64,000 nt of DNA from Chitinophagales bacterium. Its GTDB lineage: Bacteria > Bacteroidota > Bacteroidia > Chitinophagales > LD1. Both the position numbers and the translations under genes were made by a program. The notes beneath the pieces are model-generated. The model made no database searches and was not told the origin of the DNA. It saw only the letters and a list, made by a program, of their open reading frames with translations. The stretch's first letter is position 1, and each line of letters begins with the position of its first letter. The stretch lies in assembly GCA_016786765.1 (NCBI GenBank), contig JAEUUZ010000003.1:372001-436000 (forward strand). Reading direction: 5' to 3'. Of this stretch, positions 17,036 to 26,348 are shown one piece after another.

Positions 17036-20000
17036 ATGACGATTCGACATATTGTAATTAGTAGTTTTGCAGGTTTCACGGTGTTTACAGCGCTGATTGG
17101 CTATTCGGGTCAGCGAACACAAAAGATGCTTTACCCGGTAACTGCTGAACCTGAACTTATACCTGATTCCCCTTCCAGTACGCTGAAATACCCCATTAAA
17201 GAACATACGGGTGATCATGTTACCGACAAGCCGAAAGATCCATTTTACTTGCCCGATCCGTCCAATATCAAAAAGGATGTAGAATACGATCCAACAACCG
17301 GAAAGTATATTGTTACCGAGAAAGTTGGCGATCAAAATGTAAAAGAGCCTCTTTATCTTACCTACGAAGAATACCTGAAATATACTGAAAAGCAGGAGCG
17401 CGATGCGTATTTCAAAAGCCGTTCGAATGCCGTTCAGTTGATTGAACAGAAAGGGTTAATTCCTTCAGTAGATATGAAAAACCCGATTTTGGATCGTTTG
17501 TTTGGCGGTACCAAAATTGAAATTAAACCGCAAGGGAATTTAGAGTTAACGTTGGGTGGAAGCTCACAGAAAATTGACAACCCGAATATACCTGAACGAA
17601 ATCGAAGGACAGGAGGAATGGACTTCGACATGAATATCAACATGAATGTAATTGGTAAGATTGGCGATAAAGTGCAATTAGGTATCAAGTACAACACGCA
17701 ATCAGGTTTCGACTTCGATAACCAAGTTAAATTAGGCTGGACAGGTGACGAAGATGACATTGTAAAAGAAATCTCTATTGGAAACGTAAGTCTTCCTTTA
17801 CCTACTCGATTGATTAGTGGAAGCCAGGCGCTGTTTGGTTTGAAGACGAGATTGCAATTTGGTCGATTGACGTGGACCAGTATTATCTCACAACAAAAAT
17901 CGAAACGCGAAACGGTGGTGATTGAAAATGGTACACAGCGAACACCGTTTGAAATCAAAGCTGATCAGTATGATGAAAACCGTCACTATTTCTTGGGGCA
18001 GTATTTTTACGACCAATATGATTATGCACTTTCCAGTTTGCCGATTATCAAATCAGTAAATAATATTACCCGTATGGAGGTTTGGGTAACCAACCGAAAC
18101 GGAACAACACAGAACGTACGTGATGTAGTAGCATTAGCTGATTTGGGAGAAAAAACGCCTTATCATTATCCGGCAAACCCAATTGCTGACAATTATGCCA
18201 GCAATGATGCGAACAGCCTGTATTCCACGTTAGTTGCAAGTCCGAATACCCGATTTATCAACAACACGGTTACTGATTTAACGGCTAAAGTAGGATTAGT
18301 GAATGGTGAGGATTTCGAGAAAACATATGCTCGAAGACTCACAACAACGGAGTATACGTATAACCCACAACTTGGATTTTTATCGTTGAACAGTTCGCTA
18401 AACCCAAATGAAGTTTTGGCGGTAGCCTATCAGTATGAGGTAAACGGTAAAATCTATCAGGTAGGAGAATTTGCAGACCAAATTCCTCCTGATTCCAATA
18501 CAACCAGCAAAGTATTGTATTTGAAATTATTGAAAGGTACAACCGTTCGTGTGCGCAATCCAATATGGAATTTGATGATGAAAAACGTCTATTCCCTAGG
18601 TGCCTTTCAAGTTAGTAATGACGAGTTTCGTTTAGATATTACCTATAACGATCCGGGCGGAGGCGAGAAACGATATATGCCGAAAGGGTGTTTGAAAGGG
18701 GTTCAGTTGCTGAAAGTGTTGAATCTCGATAACGTGAACACTAACAATGACGCACAGCCGGATGGCTTGTTTGATTTTATTCCGGGGGTTACCATAATTC
18801 CAACCACCGGTCGATTAATCTTCCCCGTAAAAGAGCCATTTGGACAACGTTTGCGCGATAAATTCACAGCATGTGGCTCCGGTCAAGTGGCAGATCAATA
18901 TGTGTATGATCAACTTTACGATTCAACGAAATTTGTGGCGCAACAATATCCCGAGTATAATCGATTTGTGATTAAAGGCCAATACAAAGGCACAAACAGT
19001 AAGGAGATTTCGTTGGGTGGTTTCAATATCCCAAGGGGCTCAGTGGTGGTTACAGCCGGAGGGCAGAAGTTGAAAGAAGATGTAGACTTTTCGGTTGATT
19101 ATTCGTTAGGGAAAGTAACGATTTTGAATCAAGGGATTTTGAATTCAGGTCAGCAAATTAACATCGATTACGAGAACAATAATCAATTTGGCTTCCAAGT
19201 GAAATCTTTGATGGGTACGCGTTTAGATTATCGTATCAGTAAAAAATTCAATATTGGTGCAACCGTAATGCGATTAACGGAAAGACCGTTTACACAAAAA
19301 GTAAATATTGGTGAAGATCCAATTTCGAATACTATTTTCGGTGCCGATATTCGGTATGAAACCGATGCCCCGTGGCTAACAAAAGCCTTAGATAAATTGC
19401 CTTTATACGCTACGAAGGAAATGTCTACGATTTCGGCCTATGCCGAGTTTGCGCATTTAGCACCTAGTCACCAAAAGGCAATTAATGATGAGAATGGGAA
19501 AGGTCAAGTATATGTTGATGATTTCGAGGGCGCCAATTCTTCATATTCCATTCGGGATCCTGTTACTAACTGGAAGTTAGCCTCTACGCCTCAAGATGCT
19601 CCAGGCCCGAACGGAAAAGAGTTATTCCCGGAAGCAAAATTCTCAAATGATTTGCGTTATGGTTTTAATCGCGCAAAATTAGCTTGGTACAGGATTGATA
19701 ATACTTTCTATGCAACAGGAACATTAACCCCAAAAGTGTTTAAAGACAATCCAGGTTTGTTAAATGACCCATTTGTTCGCATCATAAAGCAAAGTGAAGT
19801 ATTCCCTAATCGCCCGAATCAAAATGCAATTGACAATAATATATATACACTTGATTTAGCATTCTATCCAAAAGAAAGAGGACCCTATAATTACGAGGAT
19901 AAAATAGGTATTACTCCCGGAGTTTCGATGGGGGTAAATACTGACGGAAGTTTGAAAGATCCGGAGACACGTTGGGGAGGGATTATGCGTTCATTGGAAA

Positions 20001-23000
20001 ACACAGATTTGGAAGCCAACAATACCGAGTTTGTTGAGTTTTGGTTGATGGATCCTTTTTCTAAAAGTCCCACAAGCTCCGGAGGTAAATTGTATTTGAA
20101 TTTAGGAAATGTATCAGAAGACATTTTGCGCGATTCGCGCATGCAATTTGAAAATGGATTAAGTAACGATAAAGCCATTACAGATTCAACCCAATGGGGC
20201 CGAGTGCCAAAGATTGCTCCGCTAGTAAATGCATTTGATAATGATCCGGCAAAAAGACCAGAGCAGGATAAAGGTTTGGATGGGATGACAAATGCAGAAG
20301 AGACCGAGCGATATACATCCACTTTTCTAGCGAATGTTGGTGGCTTTATGTTGCCGGGTGCCACTCAAAAGTTAGTGGAAGATCCATCGTCTGATAACTA
20401 TTTATACTACTTGGATCCATCTATTGAATCAGAGCCATCCATTTTACAACGCTACAAGAACTATAACAATCACGAGAGTAATTCACCAGTTCAGAACGGA
20501 AATTCGCAGTTGACCAATTCCGGTTCTTCCATTCCTGATGTAGAAGATTTAAATCGAGATAATACGTTGAACGAAACAGAAGCTTATTATCAGTATCGTG
20601 TAGATATGTTGCCGGGTATGGATGAGTCGAATAACAAGTATATTATTTCGCATGTTGATGTGCCTGCGGCATCAGGCGTTCCTGAAGGAAGGTGGTTGCA
20701 ATTTAGAATCCCTATTCGCGAATATGATAACCGTGTGGGTAATATTCCCGATTTTAAATCGATTCAGTTTTTACGAATGTTTGTGCATGGCTGGAGTGAT
20801 AGTGTAGTGCTGCGTTTTGCCACTTTAGATTTAGTGCGTAATCAATGGCGTGCTTATAATTTACCAATTGATCCGGGTTCTGATAATACACCCATAGACC
20901 CGGAAAGTCAAACCCGTTTCAGCGTTACAAAAGTAAGTATTGAAGAAAACAGTTCGAAGAGTCCTGTTAACTATGTATTACCTCCAAACATCGAACGAAC
21001 ACAAACTATCGGAACACAAACCAATCAGTTTGTTGCGCAAAACGAGCAAGCAATGGCATTAAACGTTTGCGGTTTAGAAGACGGAAAATCAAAAGCTGTT
21101 TTCAAAAATTTGACATTAGATGTTCGAAGGTACAAGCGCTTTAAAATGTTTGTGCACGCTAATCGCAAAGAGGGTACTATTCCGGTGAAAGATCGGGAAG
21201 TAACTGCATTCGTTCGCTTAGGAACTGATTTCAAAGATAATTACTATCAATACGAGATACCGTTGAGAATGACTGCTGACGGTTCTGTGTATAGTAATGA
21301 TGTAACCGCAGATAGAGATTCGGTTTGGCCATCCAGCAACACGGTAGATATTTCGTTAGAAGAGTTGGTGAACTTGAAATTGGCACGTAACGCACAAGAC
21401 GGCTATCCGAAAACAGTGCCTTACACCATAACGTCCAATGGAAGAATTTTAACTATTGTAGGTAATCCGGATTTGGGAAGTGTAAAAACGGTGATGTTGG
21501 GTATTAAGAATCCATTGCGTGGTGATGCCAATAATCCGTTATCGGATGCCGATGATGGTCAATCCAAATGTGTTGAGGTATGGTTTAATGAATTGCGTTT
21601 GAGCGATTTTGATGAACGTGGCGGATCTGCGGCTTTAGCTGAAGTTGCCATAAAGTTAGCGGATTTCGGAGTGTTGAATCTTTCCGGGAATATGCATACG
21701 AGAGGATTTGGCCAAATCGAGCAGAAAATTGACAAGCGTTTTAAAGACAATATGTATCAATATTCGGTGTCTTCGAACTTGGAACTTGGAAAGTTATTGC
21801 CGGAGAAAGCAGGTATTCGTATTCCGTTTTATGGTGGTATAAGTCAGATTTTCAGCACACCGGAGTTTGATCCGTATCAGTTGGACGTGAGTTCAAAGAC
21901 AATGATTGCGAGTTTAAAAACAAAGCACGGTGGCGATTCTGCAAAAAACTATTTACGCCAGATTCAGACCATTACAACCCGCAGAGGGTATAATTTTTCT
22001 GGGGTTCGATTTATGCCAAAGTTAAAGGCAAAGAGTCCGCAAATATGGGATCCGGGTAATTTTGCCTTTACCTATTCATTTAATGAGTTGTTGTTTACCG
22101 ATCCGTTTATCGAGAAGAATTCGAAGAAAGATTATTACGGACAAATTACATGGAATTATGCTCCACAGGCGAAAGAGTTTACGCCTTTCAAGAAATTGAT
22201 TAAATCAAAATCGAAGTGGTTAGATATCATTCGTGATTTCAATATTAATTTATTGCCTGCAACATTGAGTTTTAATACAGACATGAGTCGTCAGTTTGGT
22301 GTGATTCAACTTCGTGCATTGGGCGATAATGATTATGCTGTTCCCGCCACTTACAATAAGTTTTTCAAATGGAATCGATCATATGTATTCAAATATAATC
22401 CGTTTAAATCGCTGAGCATCGACTATGCAGCGAACAATCAATCGCGCATTGACGAACCGGATGGGGCCATCGATACGAAAGCAGAGAAGGATATTATTTG
22501 GAATAACATTGGGAAGGGAGGTCGTAATACGAATTACAACCAAACTTTCAACGTTGGTTATACTTTACCTATCAATAAAATTCCTTTGTTTGATTTTATC
22601 ACAGCCAATGTTAGTTATAACACTGGTTACGCATGGACCGCTTCTCCGCAAGTACGAGATTCAGCAACGAATGGTTTTAAAGCGAATCCGCTAGGTAATT
22701 TGATTACCAACAATCAAGCAGATAAAGCTAAGGTTGATTTCAACTTCAAGAAGATTTATGACAAAGTGCCATTCTTGAAAACATACAGTACACCGAGCCA
22801 AAATCCGGGCGATAAAAAAGAGAACCAAAAGAAAAGAGAGGCTGTTCGTAAAGCACGGGAGAAAATCAGTGAAGACATTGATAAGTTGAAAGAGAAGCGA
22901 GAAAAGTTAAAAGCAGATATTGTATCAATAAACAACGATATTAAGTTAACAGATTCTGCACGAGCAGTAAAGATCAAGCAAATTAAGAAAGACATTAAGG

Positions 23001-24508
23001 TTGTGAAGCGTCAAATTCGGCAGAAGCGAAAGGACTACAACGCTAAACAAATGCCTCCGGATCCGTTTATATCTATAGTGATGCGACCGTTACTTTCTCT
23101 AAGAAAAATTTCGTTGGAATACAGAGAAACCAAGAGTACCACGTTGCCCGGATTTATGCCTTCTAGCCAAATTCTCGGAAACGATATTAAGCAAAGTGCT
23201 CCGGGGTATGGTTTTGCTTTTGGGGCACAGCCGGGCGATAGGTTTTTCTTTGGTGCCGATAATAAAACGAGGGATCAATGGTTAGATCGTGCTGCTGATA
23301 AAGGTTGGATAACAGCCGATACATTATTGAATCAAAAATTCATTCAAACACGACAAAGCCGATTAGACGTAACTGCTAATTTCGAACCTTTCCCTGATTT
23401 GAAAGTGGACCTAAATTTGTTTAGAGAGTTCACTGATAACCATAGTGAGTTCTTTAAGAAGGTGAGTGCGAATGGCGATTGGGAGCATTTGAATCCAGTG
23501 GAAATGGGATCATACAGTATTTCATATGTACCGGTAAATACATTCTTTAAACCCATTGGTAAAGATGGGTCTTCAGAAACATACAATCAATTTTTAAAGA
23601 ATAGAGAAGTGTTTTCAGATCGTTTAGCTAGGGCAAACCCTAATGCAAATCCTAGCGATTATTATTACAATCCGAGCGACAGTACAACAAGTCAAAATTA
23701 TAAAGATGGTTATGGTCCTAAATCGCAAGAGGTATTGATTCCTGCGTTCTTGAGTGCCTATTCCGGAAAAGATCCAAATAAATACAAGCTTGGTTTGTTT
23801 AGTCAGGTGCCGTTGCCAAACTGGAGAATTTCTTACAATGGATTGTCGAAGATTAAATGGTTGCAACCTGTGTTCACCTCTATCTCTTTCACGCATGGTT
23901 ACAACTCTACGATGACTATAAACAGTTTCCAAACCAATTTGAATGCTGAAATTGATGCGAATGGAAATACCGCGAAGAAAGATTCTTTGAGCGGTAACTT
24001 CTTTGCTAATTATGCCATTCCAAGCGTTATTGTGAATGAGCAGTTTTCTCCGTTAATAGGCGTTGATATAACGTTTAAAAACAATATTCTTGTTCGTTTT
24101 GATTACAAAAAGGCGCGAACACTTACCATGAGTTTTAGCGACTACCAAATGATTGAAAATAAATCAACTACTATCACAGCCGGTTTGGGTTACACTATTC
24201 GAGGGTTAAAATTGCCCTTCAGAATTAAAGGGAAAAAGCCTCGGTTGGATAACGATTTGAAATTTAAGTGTGATGTATCTTATCGCGATGGAGTAATTAT
24301 CAACCACCGCGTTGATCAGTTTACACCACAAATAACGAGTGGTTCAACGAATATTACGGTGAGTCCTTCTATTGATTATGTTATCAATAATAGAATTAAT
24401 GTGAGGGTGTTTGTAGATTACAACAAAACTATTCCGCGTATTTCTACCGGTTTTCCTACTACCAATGTGAAAGGGGGATTGCAATTGCGATTATCGTTAG
24501 CGCAATAG
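17036..24508 (+). CDS. sprA: Cell-surface protein SprA (Sov), type IX secretion translocon
   Basis: A 2490-residue outer-membrane protein. SprA of Flavobacterium johnsoniae is the roughly 36-strand beta-barrel channel through which T9SS substrates cross the outer membrane; the Porphyromonas gingivalis orthologue is Sov. The N-terminus has a hydrophobic export signal (IVISSFAGFTVFTALIGYSG). Family-typical stretches include RDAYFKSRSNAVQLIE, the early beta-strand block GNLELTLGGSSQKIDNP with FDMNINMNVIGKIGDK, VYVDDFEGANSSYSIRD, and CVEVWFNELRLSDFDERGG. The C-terminus is repeated amphipathic strands ending LQLRLSLAQ. Around residues 1925-2003 there is an unusually charged Lys/Glu segment predicted to be coiled coil. 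It lies downstream of ruvA. It is the channel expected to export the adhesin at 1-5448 and the protein at 10200. Confidence 0.95.
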   Translation: MTIRHIVISSFAGFTVFTALIGYSGQRTQKMLYPVTAEPELIPDSPSSTLKYPIKEHTGDHVTDKPKDPFYLPDPSNIKKDVEYDPTTGKYIVTEKVGDQNVKEPLYLTYEEYLKYTEKQERDAYFKSRSNAVQLIEQKGLIPSVDMKNPILDRLFGGTKIEIKPQGNLELTLGGSSQKIDNPNIPERNRRTGGMDFDMNINMNVIGKIGDKVQLGIKYNTQSGFDFDNQVKLGWTGDEDDIVKEISIGNVSLPLPTRLISGSQALFGLKTRLQFGRLTWTSIISQQKSKRETVVIENGTQRTPFEIKADQYDENRHYFLGQYFYDQYDYALSSLPIIKSVNNITRMEVWVTNRNGTTQNVRDVVALADLGEKTPYHYPANPIADNYASNDANSLYSTLVASPNTRFINNTVTDLTAKVGLVNGEDFEKTYARRLTTTEYTYNPQLGFLSLNSSLNPNEVLAVAYQYEVNGKIYQVGEFADQIPPDSNTTSKVLYLKLLKGTTVRVRNPIWNLMMKNVYSLGAFQVSNDEFRLDITYNDPGGGEKRYMPKGCLKGVQLLKVLNLDNVNTNNDAQPDGLFDFIPGVTIIPTTGRLIFPVKEPFGQRLRDKFTACGSGQVADQYVYDQLYDSTKFVAQQYPEYNRFVIKGQYKGTNSKEISLGGFNIPRGSVVVTAGGQKLKEDVDFSVDYSLGKVTILNQGILNSGQQINIDYENNNQFGFQVKSLMGTRLDYRISKKFNIGATVMRLTERPFTQKVNIGEDPISNTIFGADIRYETDAPWLTKALDKLPLYATKEMSTISAYAEFAHLAPSHQKAINDENGKGQVYVDDFEGANSSYSIRDPVTNWKLASTPQDAPGPNGKELFPEAKFSNDLRYGFNRAKLAWYRIDNTFYATGTLTPKVFKDNPGLLNDPFVRIIKQSEVFPNRPNQNAIDNNIYTLDLAFYPKERGPYNYEDKIGITPGVSMGVNTDGSLKDPETRWGGIMRSLENTDLEANNTEFVEFWLMDPFSKSPTSSGGKLYLNLGNVSEDILRDSRMQFENGLSNDKAITDSTQWGRVPKIAPLVNAFDNDPAKRPEQDKGLDGMTNAEETERYTSTFLANVGGFMLPGATQKLVEDPSSDNYLYYLDPSIESEPSILQRYKNYNNHESNSPVQNGNSQLTNSGSSIPDVEDLNRDNTLNETEAYYQYRVDMLPGMDESNNKYIISHVDVPAASGVPEGRWLQFRIPIREYDNRVGNIPDFKSIQFLRMFVHGWSDSVVLRFATLDLVRNQWRAYNLPIDPGSDNTPIDPESQTRFSVTKVSIEENSSKSPVNYVLPPNIERTQTIGTQTNQFVAQNEQAMALNVCGLEDGKSKAVFKNLTLDVRRYKRFKMFVHANRKEGTIPVKDREVTAFVRLGTDFKDNYYQYEIPLRMTADGSVYSNDVTADRDSVWPSSNTVDISLEELVNLKLARNAQDGYPKTVPYTITSNGRILTIVGNPDLGSVKTVMLGIKNPLRGDANNPLSDADDGQSKCVEVWFNELRLSDFDERGGSAALAEVAIKLADFGVLNLSGNMHTRGFGQIEQKIDKRFKDNMYQYSVSSNLELGKLLPEKAGIRIPFYGGISQIFSTPEFDPYQLDVSSKTMIASLKTKHGGDSAKNYLRQIQTITTRRGYNFSGVRFMPKLKAKSPQIWDPGNFAFTYSFNELLFTDPFIEKNSKKDYYGQITWNYAPQAKEFTPFKKLIKSKSKWLDIIRDFNINLLPATLSFNTDMSRQFGVIQLRALGDNDYAVPATYNKFFKWNRSYVFKYNPFKSLSIDYAANNQSRIDEPDGAIDTKAEKDIIWNNIGKGGRNTNYNQTFNVGYTLPINKIPLFDFITANVSYNTGYAWTASPQVRDSATNGFKANPLGNLITNNQADKAKVDFNFKKIYDKVPFLKTYSTPSQNPGDKKENQKKREAVRKAREKISEDIDKLKEKREKLKADIVSINNDIKLTDSARAVKIKQIKKDIKVVKRQIRQKRKDYNAKQMPPDPFISIVMRPLLSLRKISLEYRETKSTTLPGFMPSSQILGNDIKQSAPGYGFAFGAQPGDRFFFGADNKTRDQWLDRAADKGWITADTLLNQKFIQTRQSRLDVTANFEPFPDLKVDLNLFREFTDNHSEFFKKVSANGDWEHLNPVEMGSYSISYVPVNTFFKPIGKDGSSETYNQFLKNREVFSDRLARANPNANPSDYYYNPSDSTTSQNYKDGYGPKSQEVLIPAFLSAYSGKDPNKYKLGLFSQVPLPNWRISYNGLSKIKWLQPVFTSISFTHGYNSTMTINSFQTNLNAEIDANGNTAKKDSLSGNFFANYAIPSVIVNEQFSPLIGVDITFKNNILVRFDYKKARTLTMSFSDYQMIENKSTTITAGLGYTIRGLKLPFRIKGKKPRLDNDLKFKCDVSYRDGVIINHRVDQFTPQITSGSTNITVSPSIDYVINNRINVRVFVDYNKTIPRISTGFPTTNVKGGLQLRLSLAQ

Positions 24509-24830
24509 ATACTTTAACCGCTTAAAAAAGTAATAGCACAGCGTTAATATTAGCTAACAGCGGGGTTACAATAGTTACACTGTTTTCTATGCGGTTCAGT
24601 TTTGCAATGTTTTTAACTGTTGCCTAAAAAGATTGTGCTACAGCCAATTCCATGGGTGTTGACTTTGGTTTTGCAGAGCGTCTGATAGCACAAGGGTTTC
24701 GTTTTCTAATGATTTAGCTATTAAATTTTTATCGATTACAAGAAGGATAACTGCAAATGGAGTGCTTTAAAACTAAGAGAAACATAATAGATGCGAGCGT
24801 TTCTCTCTTCATCAGCAAGGAAAGGTTTTT
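24509..24830. other. Long non-coding stretch with alternative pairing segments
   Basis: No plausible gene lies between sprA and the terminator at 24831. TAGCACA at 24534-24540 can pair with TGTGCTA at 24634-24640, and TTGTGCTA at 24633-24640 can instead pair with TAGCACAA at 24686-24693, so two stems exclude each other. A further 8-bp stem is AGAGAAAC (24776-24783) with GTTTCTCT (24799-24806). It could be the sprA 3' untranslated region or an independent small RNA ending at the 24831 terminator; no promoter was recognised. Confidence 0.35.
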
Positions 24831-24874
24831 ACAATAAAAAAAGCCCACTCGTTGGAGTGAGCTTTTTTTATTGT
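24831..24874. terminator. Strong bidirectional terminator
   Basis: A near-perfect 20-bp stem: ACAATAAAAAAAGC then CCACTC, a GTTG loop, GAGTGA then GCTTTTTTTATTGT, with one C-A mismatch. It has T runs on both strands and lies between the convergent sprA side and the DUF1573 gene. Confidence 0.9.
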
Positions 24875-24884
24875 AAAGGCTAAA

Positions 24885-25442
24885 TTATTTTTTAGCCGGT
24901 TGAGCTTTTGTAGATTGTCCTTTTGTAGACTTTGCTTTAGCATCAGTTTTAGCCGGTGTTGTTTTAGCAGGCTCAGATTTAGCCGGTGTAGCTGCCGGAG
25001 CTGGAGCCGGGGTAACAGTGCCAGAAGTTGGAGCTGCTTCGTCAAGAACAGTTCCTGAAATTTTCAATGTTTCGTTCGCTTGTTTTGCATTCGATGAAAC
25101 ACTTACTGTTTTAGTGAACGGACCAACACGGTTGATATCGTAGTGAACTTTGATTGTTCCTGATTTTCCAGGCAAAATTGGTTCAGTAGGACATGTTGGA
25201 ACCGTACAACCGCAACTTCCTCTACAAGAAGATAAAATTAACGGTGATTTACCAACGTTAGTGAATTTAAATTCTCGCGTTGCACTACTTTCATCACCTT
25301 TTTTCACATTACCGTAATCGATTGCAGTCGACTCCCACTTAATATCTGCTGCGTTTGGATCCGGAGCAGTAGCTGGAGCATCCTGAGCGTTCATAGCTGC
25401 TGAAAAACCAGCGAAAGCTACAATCATCATAATTTTTTTCAT
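24885..25442 (-). CDS. DUF1573 exported protein with Ala/Lys/Pro-rich tail
   Basis: A 185-residue exported protein. Residues 1-19 form a signal peptide (MKKIMMIVAFAGFSAAMNAQ). Residues about 34-132 are a DUF1573 domain, an Ig-like beta fold, with the hallmark FDYG-type start (AIDYGNVKKGD), FKFTNVGKSPL and the Cys cluster SSCRGSCGCTVPTCP, then GTIKVHYD and a closing ISGTV. The last 50 residues are a low-complexity tail of Ala, Pro, Lys and Thr, probably disordered. DUF1573 proteins are abundant in Bacteroidota envelopes without a defined function. It is transcribed alone, ending at the shared terminator. Confidence 0.85.
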   Translation of the reverse strand: MKKIMMIVAFAGFSAAMNAQDAPATAPDPNAADIKWESTAIDYGNVKKGDESSATREFKFTNVGKSPLILSSCRGSCGCTVPTCPTEPILPGKSGTIKVHYDINRVGPFTKTVSVSSNAKQANETLKISGTVLDEAAPTSGTVTPAPAPAATPAKSEPAKTTPAKTDAKAKSTKGQSTKAQPAKK

Positions 25443-25664
25443 TGTTCTTGTTGTTTAATTTTTTGATACAAATTGTTCTCGAATTGCATAAAACAAATCT
25501 AATGCCTTTTTTGATTAAGTCAATGTACCAAGCCTTTAGCTTTTACAACCTTTAACAACTAATGAACTAAAATCATACAATCGGGGAATTGCCAAAGTAA
25601 AAGGGGTTTTTGGGGTCTGCTTTTCAAAGTTATGACCTATACTGTAAATGAGCACACTAAAAAA

Positions 25665-25702
25665 ACTTTGGAAACTTTTGATCTAAAATTTGTTTCCTAA
25701 GT
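25665..25702. promoter_or_regulatory. Inverted repeat, candidate operator of the efflux operon
   Basis: ACTTTGGAAAC (25665-25675) and GTTTCCTAAGT (25692-25702) are inverted copies matching at 10 of 11 positions, separated by 16 bases. The right arm overlaps the -33 TTTG of the promoter before the TetR gene. This is a plausible operator for that TetR protein, though wider than most. Confidence 0.4.
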
Positions 25703-25721
25703 TTATTTGCCCTTATATTCG
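25689..25721 (+). promoter_or_regulatory. Promoter of the TetR/efflux operon
   Basis: TTTG (25689-25692), a 21-base spacer, and TATATTCG (25714-25721). With the usual distance to the start site, transcription would begin within a few bases of the ATG at 25730, giving a nearly leaderless transcript. Confidence 0.5.
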
Positions 25722-25729
25722 CACCGCAA

Positions 25730-26338
25730 ATGACAATCGAACAACAAATATTAGCTAAGTCTACAGAACTATTCATCAAGTATGGGTTGAAAAATCTAAC
25801 TATGGATGAAATAGCTCGTGAATTGGGCATGTCGAAAAAAACTATCTATCAATATTGCGAGAACAAAGCAGATTTGATTGAGAAATCCATGCGTGCACAC
25901 ATTAAGAAGGAGGAGTGCGATTTAGTGTTAATCGAAGGTAAAGCTAAAAATGCTATTGACGAAACCTTGCTCATGTTTGAGTATATCATGGATCATATCC
26001 GGGGAGTAAGTGGTAATATGATTTACGAAATGCAAAAGTATTATCCCAAGGCTTATGCATTGTTTAATGAGTATACCGAATGTCAGATTCAAACTAAGAT
26101 TAGCAAAAATTTAGCACGCGGAATTGAAGAAGGCTTTTACAGATCCGACATGAATCCCGATATCGTATCTAAAATATACATATCGGCAGTGGTGTTTCTT
26201 TTTGATCAAAAGTTGTTTCCCGTGAAGCAATATGCCTTTCCTGATTTGTATCGAGAGTTTATGACGTATCACTTACATGGAATACTATCGGTAAAGGGTT
26301 TGAAGTATGTAGAACAAAAAAAATTGGTAAAAAAATAA
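25730..26338 (+). CDS. TetR/AcrR family regulator of an efflux operon
   Basis: A 202-residue repressor. The N-terminal helix-turn-helix is clear (residues about 5-52: FIKYGLKNLTMDEIARELGM, then SKKTIYQYCENKADL). The rest is a helical ligand domain of unknown specificity. It is the first gene of a run with a TolC protein (10-base gap), an adaptor and an RND pump, so it most likely represses its own operon until a toxic ligand binds. A promoter and an inverted repeat directly upstream support autoregulation. An ATG start at 25730 is the only sensible one. Confidence 0.92.
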   Translation: MTIEQQILAKSTELFIKYGLKNLTMDEIARELGMSKKTIYQYCENKADLIEKSMRAHIKKEECDLVLIEGKAKNAIDETLLMFEYIMDHIRGVSGNMIYEMQKYYPKAYALFNEYTECQIQTKISKNLARGIEEGFYRSDMNPDIVSKIYISAVVFLFDQKLFPVKQYAFPDLYREFMTYHLHGILSVKGLKYVEQKKLVKK

Positions 26339-26348
26339 TCAGCGTATT

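Noticed and set aside
24812-25045. A Leu/Arg-rich 77-residue frame on the minus strand
   Set aside because: It is a shifted reading of the Ala/Pro/Lys tail of the DUF1573 gene and spans the terminator.
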